64,000 bases of DNA from Talaromyces rugulosus. Its lineage: Eukaryota > Ascomycota > Eurotiomycetes > Eurotiales > Trichocomaceae. This document shows, in pieces, positions 1 through 10,222 of the stretch. A program made the position numbers and the translations under genes. How positions within the stretch are numbered: the first letter of the stretch is position 1; each line of letters begins with the position of its first letter. The stretch covers positions 3,038,001 to 3,102,000 of the forward strand of contig NC_049562.1 of NCBI RefSeq assembly GCF_013368755.1, written 5' to 3'. The notes beneath the pieces were generated by a model. That model worked only from the letters and a program-made list of their open reading frames with translations. It did not search any database and was not told the origin of the DNA.

Positions 1-163
1 TGCCTATATAGGCCCCTACGGGGTTCACCAGACCTAGCGCCTGCCCCCCTGGGTCTAGGGGGTGGTTGTCGATATTGGGGAGTCCAGGGGCCATAGCGAA
101 GCCCTGGATGCCTTCCAGTAGCATTGAATTTCAAAAGGTTGATTTTTGATTTTCCCGGCGGGT
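1..163 (-). mobile_element. Tad-type LINE, 5' tip only (window edge)
   Basis: This stretch matches, base for base by eye, the first ~160 bp of the intact LINE copies elsewhere in the window, read on the minus strand. It ends at 163 with the family's 5' signature (CCCGGCGGGT on the plus strand). It covers the short 5' leader and the first codons of ORF1; the rest lies to the left of the window. It carries no RIP-type changes, so the copy may be young, but its integrity cannot be judged. Confidence 0.9.
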
Positions 164-656
164 AGTTATGGATATTTTATAAATATAATATATATAGAAA
201 AAAAAATATTGTACTTATAAATAAATTTAAATATATCTTACTTATCAAAAGAATATAATTATACTATTCAATACTTAGATATATTAAAAAATATTTATAT
301 ATATATTATCTATAATATAAAGAATACTATTATAAGAAAATATATTAAATATAATACTATAAGTTAAAATATCTAACTCATCTTAAAGAAAAGAAAAAGA
401 ATAAATAGAAGCTAATAATATTAATAATTATTTATTAATCTATCCTGGACTGTCTAAAGGGCTGGAATGAATATTAATACTATATAGAAGAAATTTAATA
501 TTTTTTTATAATAGTATTGAAACTAATCAATGCTATATGAAAAAATATCTATATTATAAAAGACAAGTCATCTATACTGATAAAGATTAGACTAAAATTG
601 TTCTATTATAGAAATAATACTTTAAGAGATATAGAAAGAGACACTATTTTATTACT
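164..656. other. AT-rich, RIP-like spacer without gene
   Basis: About 490 bp of extremely AT-rich DNA with stop codons in every frame. A short less degraded patch lies near 442-475. It looks like the remains of a mutated transposon, but no domain can be recognised. It ends where the (TAA)n tail of the next LINE begins. Confidence 0.6.
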
Positions 657-947
657 ATATTATTATTATTATTATTATTTAATCAAATTTAACGTCTATA
701 CCGAGCCCTAGGCTATGACAGACAGCGATTCGTGTGGATTAGGCCTGCTTATAGGGGTTGCCCCCTATAAACCGGTGCCTCTACCCCCATTGGATCCATG
801 CTTTCAAGGTATCTTGCACTTTCCTCGCCCCAAGCCACTTATATGCGCAGGACGATTCGGGGGCTTATAGTGGGTGGCAACCACTACCCCCTCCTTATGG
901 CCACTAACGTTTGGGCGTTGCCTACAATAGCGGGCCGCCCCTGCCCG

Positions 948-3900
948 CTATCCTTCCCCCTCTCGCTCTCCCTCATCCAGGGCCTCAATGCCCCAATTAT
1001 CAGTCTTATAGGCCTGCTCCCAGGCCTGTTGGTTATCCTCTCGCTCCCTAATGGCCCCTATAAACGCCAGCAGCGCTGTAGTGGCCTTTGGGTCCTGGAA
1101 TAGGCGTGCTTCGGGGCACTGCTCGCTATCCTGCAGGGCCTTTACCCCCGCTTCGGCCAAGCCGGCATATAGTTTTTCCCGCTGGTGGCACCACTGTCGA
1201 CAGTTTGTAAGAAGGTGTCTTACCGTCTCAGTCCCCCTAGAGCACCCCAAGCAATTAGGGAAGTCTCGGGCCTTAATTCGGTGCAAATAGGCCCCAATTG
1301 GTGCGTGGCCAGTCTTGAACTGGTAATATCGCCGCGCTAGGTGCTTGGGGGTGTTCGCCAACATTGGGTCAAGCTTCCATCCCCGGGGGGGATAGTAGGC
1401 CTGGCTTGCCCGCTGGGCACGCTTTGCAAGCTTTGCAGCAAGCCAGTTGGCCCTGGCAGCTCTATAAGCTTCGGTACAGGCCCGTTGAGCATGTGCCAGT
1501 GAGATGCCCGAGTATTTGCCTGTTCGGGGCTTCCCCGCAGCTTTCTTGGCGGCTTTATCGGCCTCTTCGTTGCCTGGGACCCCCTTATGGCCTGGCACCC
1601 AGCATATAGTAACCCTGCGGCCGGTGGCCTGCAGTTCCTTGGCTAGATCATGTGCCCGCAGCGCCAGGGCTTGGCCAGGGCCTGGCTGGGTATGCTGAAG
1701 CCTGCCTATAGCGGCTTGAGCATCGAGAAACACCCTAATTGGCCCTCTAAGATTCTCTGCCAGCGCCCACTCTAGGGCTTCGACTACTCCTATTAGTTCT
1801 GCATCAAAGACTTCGAAGCCTGCGCCCAGGGGAGCTAGGCGCGACCTCCAGGGGCCAATAAGTGGCTTATAAGCTACCGCAGCGCCTACGCGCTGATCGT
1901 CTAACCTGGAACCGTCTGAGTAAAGGTCAGTGTTCCCTATCCCACTTAGGGGGTCTGAGGCTAATTGCATAGCGGTTTCAGGGGAGTCTATCCTGAAATC
2001 TAGTGGTATAGACCTATTACCAGGCTCTATTGTACGCTCAAAGCCCTGGGAGGGGTCGGCGGTCAAGGCCTCTCGTAGCCTGCGGGCCAGGCCCATGCCC
2101 AGCTTCCAGGGGCCTCGGCGGGTTGGTGTTGCCCAAGCTCGGTCTTCTAGCGGCTGCTCTCCAGGCTGTGCATGGGCGTCTCCCTCCCTAAGCGTTATGG
2201 GGAGTATTTCTGCTGCTGGATGCCCCTGGGGGAGTCCTAGGAGTCTCAGGGCATACCGCCGCTGTTTACTATCTAATAGGGCCTCTGCTGGTTCCAAAGC
2301 TGCCTCCCTTATAAGCGGTCCTAATGGGGTGGACTTCAGCATGCCTGTGACTGCCCGGGCCTGGTTATTAATTAGGCCCTGCAGTCCTTCTAGGCAGTTC
2401 TTTTGCCCATGCCACCAAAGCTCGGCCCCATAAAGCGCCACTGACTGCGCGGTGGCCTTTTGGATTCGCCATGCCAGGCCTGGGGGGAGCCCCTGGGCCT
2501 TGCACAGTGCCCGCACTCGTCTTTCAGTATTTTGACCTTTTTGCAGGCGGTACTTATAGTGGGCTTTGAGGGTAAGCTTTGGATCTAGTAAGACCCCTAA
2601 CCACCGGATGGCTGTTGGGGAGAATGCCACTAAAGCGTCTCCTACCTGCACCCTAGCTTCCTGGACCTGATTTTTATGTTCCCTGCTGGTGGCCCTAGAG
2701 AATAGGATGGCCTCTGTCTTTTTAGGGTCGAATTTGACGCTATTTGCCAGTCCCCACTCAGTAGCAGCTTTTGCCGCTGCTTCTAGCTGCCTGCAGATCT
2801 CAGAGACCGAGCTTCCCTGGGCTACCAGGCCTATGTCATCGGCATAGGACAGGGCCTTGATCCCTGGCACCTGCTGTTCCATAGCCTGAAACACACCCCG
2901 GATATAGATAAGAAAGAGGATTGGGGAGACCGGTGAGCCCTGGGGCAGCCCTGAGTCAATAGGCTGTTCAGGGGCTTTATAACCGTCAATTACGAGGCTG
3001 ACCCTTCTATTTGTAAGGAAGGATAAGGTCCACCTTATAAGGTCATTATCCAGGCCTGCAGCTTCCATAGCCTCACTAAGCTTATAGGGGTCAACATGGT
3101 CGAAGGCCCCCATAACGTCAATAAAGATAGTGCCTGTGAGAAGCTTTTGAGTCCATCCCTCGTGCACTGTTTGCACGAGGCAGGCCACCGCGTCAATAGC
3201 CCCACGGCCCCGCCTGCACCCCATTTGTCCAGGGTGTAAAGCCCCCTGGGCCTCACACCAGTCCGCTATAAGGCCTGCAGCCAGCTTCTCAACAACCTTG
3301 CCCAGGCAGCTAAGCAAGCTTATCACCCTCCAGGCCTTCACCTGGGTGTAATCAGGCTTCCCTGGCTTCCGAAGTAGGATGCCTTTAGCGGTCTTCCAGG
3401 CCCCTGGGTGCACCCCAAGCCGAAAGCACTGCCTAGCCATCCCTATGATTCGGGGTGAGTCTAGTGCCCAGAGTAGCCGGCATGCTTTAAAATTGAGCCT
3501 GTCGGCCCCCGGAGCTTTCTTAATGCTCTGGCTGAATAGGGCCTGATGCACCCGCTCTGGCGTTATAAGCATGTGGGCCTGTCCACCTGGCAGCTCCCCA
3601 GGAGGGGAGCTACGGGGGGCGTTAGGAAATGCCATTTCCCTGATTAGGGCTTCTTTATCGGCCATGGTAGTGGCAGGGGGAGCCCCTAGATCCGGGCCTT
3701 GGAGTGCTGGGGTGGTGGGATTAGTCCGTGGCTTAGTGTACTGTAGGGCTATCCAACACCTATTAGGATCTCCTGGAGAAGGCTTTTCCAGGCCATCCCT
3801 AGGGCCTTTGGGAAAAGGGTTCCCAGTGGGGTTCGAACCTTTTTTCCACTCTTCCTTCCCCCCAGGGCCTCCCTCAGCAAGGAAGACCTCCCAGCAGGTC

Positions 3901-4997
3901 CTTTTAGCCGCCTTTATTTCATGGTAATAAGCGGTTCTTGCAGCCTTGAATTCGGTGTCGGTACAGGCATGGGCCTGCCACCGCTTGCGGGCTGCAGCCC
4001 ATAAGCTCCGGGCTTGCCGCAGCTCTGGCTTCCACCACCGCTTAGAGCGTGCACAAAGCCGTACTGCTTTGGCATGCCTATCGAGTACGCTGGTTAGGGT
4101 GTCCTGCACCCAATTGGCCTCTCTAGCAAGGTCTTCCTCGGTGCATTGATCACTAAGAGGGGGGTGGCCTACAGCCTCTGAGGCCCAAGCTGCTGTGGCC
4201 AGCTTTAGGGCTTCCTCGTTTACCTGCAGAGCTTCTATCTGCCACCCAGTAATCTCCCCGGAGATTCCTCCTGGGGGGGGTTCTAGGGCTTCCCAGGCTA
4301 GGACGATAAGCTCATGGTCAGATGTTGTAGGCTTATCCTTATCCACCTCCCAGGCTTGCAGAGGCCCTAGGGTTGGCGAGGATAACGCTAAATCAATAAT
4401 TGACACCCCCTCGGTCTTCTTATAGCGTGTGGCCTCCCCCAGTGGGTTATTAACATATAGTGAGTGCCGCTCTATAAGCTGTTCCAAGGGCTCAGCGTTA
4501 ACCCGGCCCTTGGCCAGTGGGTTCCACGAAGGGCTATGGGCGTTGAAATCACCCACTAATAGGCACCTACCCACTATAAGCAGGTCCCAGTCTGCGTCCT
4601 CGATGGCCCGGCGTCGTCTAGGGAAGGCCCCTTGCCACCGGTAACTGGCCCCAATCCACACATCATAGCAGTTGACTATTCTAGTGCGTCGGGGGGCATG
4701 CCCGCTAATTATTGGTGCTTCCCATATGTCCAGGGCCTGTAAATAGGGGTGGTCTACTAAATCAGTGCGGTTCTCGACCCTAACCGCCCCTATAAGGTCT
4801 TTACGGATGGCCATAAGCACCCGTTGATCCCGCTTCTCCCCCCCTGGCCAGTACAGCAGATAGCCTGGGTGAGAGAAGTCATAAGCAATATAAGGCTCTT
4901 GCAGGCATATAATGCCTATTTGCCGCTCTATCCCCGCTTCTAGAGCCCCTAAGGTTGCGGGGTAGGTACGGCCGCAATTATGTTGAATAATCAACAT
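948..4997 (-). CDS. LINE ORF2: endonuclease-reverse transcriptase-RNase H
   Basis: The enzyme that nicks target DNA and copies LINE RNA into it. I start it at the ATG at 4997, which overlaps the ORF1 stop and sits directly before the endonuclease fold (1349 residues). The open frame extends to 5156, and positions below count from that longer form. The APE-type endonuclease has QEPY near 87, GDFNAH at 202-207, then SIIDLALSS and TSDHELI. The reverse transcriptase has FIDVMGAFDH near 678, GLPQGSP at 736 and the YADD active site at 771-774. The RNase H has D1081, E1120, D1145 and a GHKGVPGNEEAD box ending at D1200. A C-terminal CX2CX8HX4C finger closes the protein. All catalytic motifs are present, so function is plausible. 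Confidence 0.94.
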   Translation of the reverse strand: MLIIQHNCGRTYPATLGALEAGIERQIGIICLQEPYIAYDFSHPGYLLYWPGGEKRDQRVLMAIRKDLIGAVRVENRTDLVDHPYLQALDIWEAPIISGHAPRRTRIVNCYDVWIGASYRWQGAFPRRRRAIEDADWDLLIVGRCLLVGDFNAHSPSWNPLAKGRVNAEPLEQLIERHSLYVNNPLGEATRYKKTEGVSIIDLALSSPTLGPLQAWEVDKDKPTTSDHELIVLAWEALEPPPGGISGEITGWQIEALQVNEEALKLATAAWASEAVGHPPLSDQCTEEDLAREANWVQDTLTSVLDRHAKAVRLCARSKRWWKPELRQARSLWAAARKRWQAHACTDTEFKAARTAYYHEIKAAKRTCWEVFLAEGGPGGKEEWKKGSNPTGNPFPKGPRDGLEKPSPGDPNRCWIALQYTKPRTNPTTPALQGPDLGAPPATTMADKEALIREMAFPNAPRSSPPGELPGGQAHMLITPERVHQALFSQSIKKAPGADRLNFKACRLLWALDSPRIIGMARQCFRLGVHPGAWKTAKGILLRKPGKPDYTQVKAWRVISLLSCLGKVVEKLAAGLIADWCEAQGALHPGQMGCRRGRGAIDAVACLVQTVHEGWTQKLLTGTIFIDVMGAFDHVDPYKLSEAMEAAGLDNDLIRWTLSFLTNRRVSLVIDGYKAPEQPIDSGLPQGSPVSPILFLIYIRGVFQAMEQQVPGIKALSYADDIGLVAQGSSVSEICRQLEAAAKAATEWGLANSVKFDPKKTEAILFSRATSREHKNQVQEARVQVGDALVAFSPTAIRWLGVLLDPKLTLKAHYKYRLQKGQNTERRVRALCKAQGLPPGLAWRIQKATAQSVALYGAELWWHGQKNCLEGLQGLINNQARAVTGMLKSTPLGPLIREAALEPAEALLDSKQRRYALRLLGLPQGHPAAEILPITLREGDAHAQPGEQPLEDRAWATPTRRGPWKLGMGLARRLREALTADPSQGFERTIEPGNRSIPLDFRIDSPETAMQLASDPLSGIGNTDLYSDGSRLDDQRVGAAVAYKPLIGPWRSRLAPLGAGFEVFDAELIGVVEALEWALAENLRGPIRVFLDAQAAIGRLQHTQPGPGQALALRAHDLAKELQATGRRVTICWVPGHKGVPGNEEADKAAKKAAGKPRTGKYSGISLAHAQRACTEAYRAARANWLAAKLAKRAQRASQAYYPPRGWKLDPMLANTPKHLARRYYQFKTGHAPIGAYLHRIKARDFPNCLGCSRGTETVRHLLTNCRQWCHQREKLYAGLAEAGVKALQDSEQCPEARLFQDPKATTALLAFIGAIREREDNQQAWEQAYKTDNWGIEALDEGEREGEG

Positions 4998-6909
4998 TAA
5001 TAGGGGCTGCAGCTCCAGGCGTTGGTGTTGGACACGGGGATGAGTACGGTAGGGGTGATGTCCCTGGGGCATCTTCCATAGCGTCATCGACCTCCCTAAG
5101 CTTTGGGGCTTGGGGGGCGTCCTGGGTAGTGGTTGGGGGAGAAGCCTCCTCAGCAACGCCTTCCCATTCAGTCCATTCAGGGGGGGGAGGGGGCATAACG
5201 ACCTCTACGCCAGGGAAGCGCTTATGGAGTCGCCGGCGGGCCTCCCGAAGCTTGGGGCACCCCGGGGAATCAGCCTGGTGCTTCCCCCCACAGTTGCCGC
5301 ATTTAGTGGGTGCATGCAGGCATGGGTGGCCTGTTTGGGCCCTGCAGTCTAGCACGTTGCAGGTGTGCTCTTGGGCTTCATGGGCGCCAGCACACACGGT
5401 GCAGAGTGGTGGTCGGGTGCCGCAGCCTCTATAAGTTCGGTGGCCAATGCCGCAGCATCGGGTGCAAACGGTGTCTTTACCCACTTCGTGATAGGGGCTG
5501 GTAGGGTGCCTGTTGCCCCCGAAGCGTACGCCCCGGGCGAGTAGCCTGCGGGCGTCATCTAGGCCTCCTACTGTTATAACGATAGTAGAGAAACGCTGCT
5601 TATTAGTCTGGATAGCCGCTATCGGCTTGATCCAGGTAGGGTTTCTCATTAGGGTGCATGTGCCCCCTAATTCAATTTCTTCCCTGGCTAGGCCTAGCCC
5701 TGAGGCGCTATAGCGGGCTACCGGCACCGCATGCACCTTAATCTTGTGCCACTGTTGGTCTGCTTCCACTGAGATGACTGCGGGGTCGACCCGGTGGCAG
5801 GCAGCCACTAATAGGTCCTTATAGGCTGGTAATAGCGAGCCTACGGTGCTTCCTTGGTCCAATAGGGCTGAGATAGCCCCTGATTCGGTGTAATTGGCGT
5901 CTATTACCCTGGCGAAGTTCGGGAAGCCTGCCTGGGCTAGGCAGCGGTTAAGCTGCAAGATGACATCGGCTTTAGACTTTCTAGGGGCGGTGCGGCCATT
6001 TTCACGCCTAAATATAAGCCTGCGGTCTCCCTTGTTGCTTCCGCGAATAGGCTTCAGGCTCCCTGGGTCCATTTGGACTTTTGGGGGCTGGTTCGGGGAG
6101 TAAGCCCGTTTTTTTGTAACGATTTGCCACTCCTGGGCATTGCTGGCCGCTATATCGGCCCACTGGGGGCCTGCTGCGGGCTTCACCCCAGGGGGTGGTT
6201 TTGATATCGGGGGTGAGGCTCTGCGTGGCTCTATGGGCTTAGCGGCCCTATTCGGGTTAGCTTGGGGGCCATGGGCGACCTCTGCAAACGTCGTCCCCTG
6301 GGATGGCAGAGGCTGTCGTGGGCCCTGGCGGTCGCCCCCTGACGATAGGGGCTTTAGGGGGTGGTTTGGGGCGTTCGGGGAGGCCTGTTGAGCTTCTAGG
6401 GTTGAGAAACGGCGCTCCAGAGCGCCCAATTGGCCTGTGAGGCGCTGCTCCATAGCCTCTACCAGAGAGGTCATATAGGCCTTCATAGCGGCCATCTCCG
6501 CGTGCAGCGCGCTATTGCTGCTTGCAAAGTGGCCTAATAAGGCCTGTTCCATGTCCTTGTAGGCTGGGCCGATTAGGGCCTTCATGGGGGCTCTTTCTGC
6601 CCCGTCAGGGCTGTGTTCCTGTAGTCTCTTCCCTAGAGTTTTAGGTGCTTCCTGGGAGCCTGGCACGCTGCTTAGGGGGGGAAACAACTCCCTAGGGTTG
6701 ATTTCCAGGCTAGGCAAGAAGCCCTCGCTCTGAGGGACTGTTGCACTTGCCTCGGGGGGCGCTGGTGGTGCTGTCCCCGCTGGGGTGCCTATATAGGCCC
6801 CTACGGGGTTCACCAGACCTAGCGCCTGCCCCCCTGGGTCTAGGGGGTGGTTGTCGATATTGGGGAGTCCAGGGGCCATAGCGAAGCCCTGGATGCCTTC
6901 CAGTAGCAT
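4978..6909 (-). CDS. LINE ORF1: gag-like RNA-binding protein with zinc knuckles
   Basis: A 643-residue protein expected to coat LINE RNA and form the retrotransposition particle. The N-terminal ~100 residues are rich in Pro and Gly. Residues ~107-175 are Glu/Leu/Ala-rich and likely helical or coiled coil. A basic, proline-rich linker follows. The C-terminal part holds three Cys/His motifs at ~482-551: one CX2CX4HX5C and two CX2CX3HX6C, the usual nucleic-acid-binding knuckles of Tad and I-type ORF1 proteins. The tail is acidic and proline-rich. The start is the first ATG, about 39 nt from the element's 5' end. The reading frame is intact, with one residue seen to differ from copy C4 (Pro versus Ser in a basic segment near residue 310). 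The stop overlaps the likely ORF2 start by 20 nt. Confidence 0.92.
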   Translation of the reverse strand: MLLEGIQGFAMAPGLPNIDNHPLDPGGQALGLVNPVGAYIGTPAGTAPPAPPEASATVPQSEGFLPSLEINPRELFPPLSSVPGSQEAPKTLGKRLQEHSPDGAERAPMKALIGPAYKDMEQALLGHFASSNSALHAEMAAMKAYMTSLVEAMEQRLTGQLGALERRFSTLEAQQASPNAPNHPLKPLSSGGDRQGPRQPLPSQGTTFAEVAHGPQANPNRAAKPIEPRRASPPISKPPPGVKPAAGPQWADIAASNAQEWQIVTKKRAYSPNQPPKVQMDPGSLKPIRGSNKGDRRLIFRRENGRTAPRKSKADVILQLNRCLAQAGFPNFARVIDANYTESGAISALLDQGSTVGSLLPAYKDLLVAACHRVDPAVISVEADQQWHKIKVHAVPVARYSASGLGLAREEIELGGTCTLMRNPTWIKPIAAIQTNKQRFSTIVITVGGLDDARRLLARGVRFGGNRHPTSPYHEVGKDTVCTRCCGIGHRTYRGCGTRPPLCTVCAGAHEAQEHTCNVLDCRAQTGHPCLHAPTKCGNCGGKHQADSPGCPKLREARRRLHKRFPGVEVVMPPPPPEWTEWEGVAEEASPPTTTQDAPQAPKLREVDDAMEDAPGTSPLPYSSPCPTPTPGAAAPINVDYST

Positions 6910-6948
6910 TGAATTTCAAAAGGTTGATTTTTGATTTTCCCGGCGGGT

Positions 6949-9400
6949 CAAGTTAGTAAGGCTATAGAAACTGTAGGTCTAGATAATAATTTTATAAAAT
7001 AGATTTTATTCTTCTTTATAAATAAAAAGATTAATCTTATAATTAATAATTATAAAGTCTTTAAATAGTTTATTAATTTAAAGCTATTTTAGAACTTACT
7101 AGTCTCTTTAATCTTTTTTTTTATCTATATCTAAAATATGTTTTAAGCTATAGAATAGTAGATATTAAGAATTAAAGCCTTATTTTATACTAATAATATA
7201 GGCTTAATAGTTTAGGAAAGCTTGGTTTTTAAAATCTGCAGATAGCTAAAAACAGTGGTAAAAGCTGCTATTAAGTAAAGATTAATAAATAATATTAAAT
7301 TTAATCTTAAAAAAATAGAGGTTATTTTATTCTCTAAAGCTACTAGCAGGGAATATAAAAATTAGATTTAAAAAACTAGAGTATAGATAAAAAATATTTT
7401 AGTAATATTCTTTTTAATAGCTATTTAGTAATTAGAGATCTTACTAAATCTAAAGTTTATCTTTAAAGTCTACTATAAGTATTATCTATAAAAAGATTAA
7501 AATATTAAAAAATAAATATAGATATTATATAAGGCTTAGAAGCTTTTTCTAGGCTTAGTATAATAAATTTAAAAAATCACTATATAGTTAATAGCGTTTT
7601 ATAGAGCTAAGCTTTGATAGTATAAATAAAAAAATTGCTTAGAAAGACTATAAGGTCTAATTAATAACTAGGCCTAGGCAGTTATAGGTATACTAAAGTC
7701 TACTCTATTAGAACTACTTATAAAGAAAATAGCTCTGAAACTAGTAAAGGTTTTATTAAATAGTAAATAGTAATAATATACTTTAAAATTTTTAGAATTT
7801 TTCTAAGGATATTTAATAGCAGAAATACTTTTTATAATATTTAAGAAAAAAGATATCTATATATAATCTAAAAAATAGCTACTAAAAGACTAAGCTTAGG
7901 TAATATTAATTTATTAAAGTCTTTAGAAACTAGATATAGATCTAGTCTATAAACTATAAGAGGTTTTAACTGTTAATCCCTTTTAAAATTTTAAGTGTAT
8001 AATAAAGTTTAGTAATAAGTCTATATTATTAGATTTTAGAATAAATTTTTTTAAAATTATTATATAATTAGTTTTAGACCTTTTAAATAGAATAAAGAAT
8101 ACTGATCTTTACTTAGATAGTTCTAGATTAGATAATTAGTATATAGGCGCTATAATAGTTTATAAACTATTTATTAGTTTCTAAAGATTACATCTAGCTC
8201 TCTTAGATATAGGCTTCAAAGTTTTTAATATAGAATTAATAGGAATAGTTAAAGCTTTAAAATAGATACTAATAAAGAATCTTAAAAGACTAATTAAGAT
8301 ATTTCTTAATGCTTAAGCTGCTATAAATAGGCTTTAATATACCTAGCTAGGCCCTAGCTAAGCCTTAGTGCTACAGGCATATAATTTAGTTAAAAAATTA
8401 TAGATTATTAGCTATAAGATTACTATATACTGGATATTAAGCTATAAAGAGATCCTAAATAATAAAGAAACTAATAAAACTGCTAAGAAAGCTATAGAAA
8501 AGCTTTAAATAAGTAAATATTTAAATATTTTACTAGTATATACTCAATAGATCTATATTAAAGTTTATAAAGCTATTAAAGCTAACTAGCTTATTATAAA
8601 GTTTATAAAGTATATTTAATAGATAAATTAGATCTACTATTCTCTCTAGAGATAAAAATTTAATCTAATATTAATAAACACTCCCAAGTATCTAATATAG
8701 TAATATTACTAGTTTAAGACTAGCTATATATTAATTAGGACCTATTTATACTGAATTAAGGCCTAAAACTTTTTTAACTACTTAAAATGCTTTAGAAAGA
8801 TTAAAATAGTAAAATATCTTTTTATAAACTACTAGTAATAGTGCTATTAACAGAAAAAACTATATATTGGCTTGGTTAAAGTGGGGATAAAGACTTTATA
8901 GAATAAGAAATAATACCTTAAAATATATCTATTCTAGGATTTAAAGGCCACTACAGCGCTATTAGCATTTATAGAAATTATTAGAGAGCGAGAGGATAAT
9001 TAATAAGTCTAGAAACAGGCCTATAAAACTGATAATTAAGGCATTAAAGCCCTGGATAAGAAGGAGTAAGAGAGGAAAGAATAGCAGATAAAGATAGCCC
9101 ACTATTATAAATAACGCCTAAATATTAATAGCTATAAAAAAGAGATAATAATTACTATTTATTATAAGTCTCTAAATCATTCTATATATATAAATGATAT
9201 AGGGTGAGGAAAGTGCAAGATACCTTAAAAGCCTAGATCTAATAGAGGTAGAGATACTGGCTTATAGAGGGTAACCCCTATAAACAAGCCTAATCTACAC
9301 GAATCGCTGTCTGTTATAGCCTAGGGCTCGGTATAGACGTTAAATTTGATTAAATAAAATAATAAAATAATAATAAATAATAATAAATAAATAATATCTA
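6949..9400 (+). mobile_element. RIP-ruined LINE, 3' half (segment Y)
   Basis: This follows the LINE ORF2 plus-strand sequence from the middle of the reverse transcriptase region through RNase H and the 3' UTR to the TAA/TAAA tail (~9351-9400). It is densely altered by C-to-T and G-to-A changes and full of stops. The 3' UTR belongs to the same subtype as copy C4 and the fragment at 9832. Its broken left end lies four bases from the 5' end of copy C1. The first bases (6953-6966) reappear, inverted, at the broken end of segment X (29667-29680). I infer X and Y are two parts of one old LINE. Confidence 0.9.
6953..6966. repeat. Split target-site duplication, copy 1 of 2
   Basis: The 14 bp TTAGTAAGGCTATA at the broken end of segment Y. 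Its reverse complement stands at 29667-29680 at the broken end of segment X. In an unbroken LINE the sequence would occur once. Its presence on both broken ends is the mark of a target-site duplication made by an insertion into that LINE. Confidence 0.75.
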
Positions 9401-9487
9401 TTACTTTTATTATCTATTATTTTTATAGTAGTAATATTTTTTTTTTATAATAAAATTATTACTTATAGGTATAACTTATCTTAAGGG

Positions 9488-9660
9488 TGTCCTAAATAAA
9501 CAGTTTAATTGCTTATATGATAAGTAGCATCTGCTACTTCTATCAATTGGCTGAGCGTTATCGATTCTTGTGACAAGAAGAATAGATAACTCACAGCCAA
9601 TTATGCTACTTATATCAGCAGCCACTGAAATAACACTACATATACAGTATATATATAACA
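9488..9660 (-). repeat. Long imperfect foldback; possible solo LTR
   Basis: A much less AT-rich island between degraded sequences. It folds on itself: 9520-9529 pairs with 9604-9613 (10 of 10), 9545-9562 with 9585-9602 (15 of 18), and 9565-9571 with 9573-9579 (7 of 7). A further small hairpin lies in the left arm (9523-9538). On the minus strand it runs from TGTTATAT to GGACA, so a solo LTR is possible, but I see no target duplication and no second copy in the window. The structure is directly visible; the class is a guess. Confidence 0.4.
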
Positions 9661-9831
9661 TATATATGTAATATTAACCAGAATTAGTTTAGTGCTCTAA
9701 GTACACTTAGTAAGCTAAGATAAGCTTATAATAGATGCTATGATATATTATATTAGATGATATAATATAACAGAATAGATACTATAATATATTATACTAA
9801 GTAATATAATATAGAAACTATATAGAAATAC

Positions 9832-10117
9832 TGGGCAGGGGTGGCCCGCTATTGTAGGCAACGCCCAAACGTTAGTGGCCATAAGGAGGGGGTAGTGGTT
9901 GCCACCCACTATAAGCCCCCAAATCGTCCTGCGCATATAAGCGGCATGGGGTGAGGAAAGTGCAAGATACCTTGAAAGCCTGGATCCAATGGGGGTAGAG
10001 GCACCGGCTTATGGGGGGCAACCCCTATAAGCAGGCCTAATCCACACGAATCGCTGTCTGTCATAGCCTAGGGCTCGGTATAGACGTTAAATTTGATTAA
10101 ATAATAATAATAATAAA
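9832..10117 (+). mobile_element. LINE 3'-UTR fragment, 5'-truncated, not mutated
   Basis: About 275 bp identical or nearly so to the 3' UTR of copy C4 (subtype with GGCATGGGGTGAGG and GCTTATGGGG), ending in a TAA-repeat tail. It starts just past the ORF2 stop. It is essentially free of RIP-type changes although surrounded by mutated DNA, fitting the known length requirement of RIP. No target duplication is clear. Confidence 0.9.
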
Positions 10118-10222
10118 TCTTATTAATAAGTTAATTATAGTAGGAAATAGTAATATACTAGTAATAAAATTAGTAACTCTATATCTATCTATAAAATAAA
10201 CAAAACTAGTTAATCAAAATAG

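Larger units (their letters stand above)
657..6948 (-). mobile_element. Full-length Tad-type LINE, copy C1
   Basis: A non-LTR retrotransposon of about 6.3 kb. Reading the minus strand, the 5' end is at 6948 (ACCCGCCGGG start), followed by a leader of about 39 nt, ORF1, ORF2, a ~290-bp 3' UTR, and a tail of TAA repeats instead of poly(A) (657-679). Both ORFs are open and no RIP-type damage is visible, so it may still be active. Its 5' end abuts the broken end of an old RIP-ruined LINE (6949 on), while its 3' flank is unrelated AT-rich DNA. That asymmetry suggests the copy is a recombinant; see the inversion finding. Tad clade is assigned from the ORF1 zinc knuckles, the APE-RT-RNase H order and the fungal setting. 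Confidence 0.93.

Noticed and set aside
661..679. TAA/TAAA microsatellites at several places
   Set aside because: Each adjoins a LINE 3' end (ATTTGATTAAATAA), so these are retrotransposon tails, not independent satellites.
1930..2433. 167-codon ORF antisense to LINE ORF2, seen again in T, C4 and C3
   Set aside because: It recurs only because the LINE recurs. It opposes the RNase H and linker part of ORF2, has no domain and no conserved start context, and disappears in damaged copies. The same applies to the other antisense ORFs such as 3571-3927 and 43635-43991.
657..9400. Twin-priming (inverted LINE) as explanation of C1 next to Y
   Set aside because: Twin priming makes both parts from one RNA at one time. 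Here C1 is unmutated and Y is heavily RIP-mutated and of another 3' UTR subtype, so the two are of different age.
9476..9661. 61-codon minus-strand ORF in the foldback
   Set aside because: Spans the inverted repeat; hydrophobic composition reflects AT-rich DNA, and there is no start or promoter evidence.
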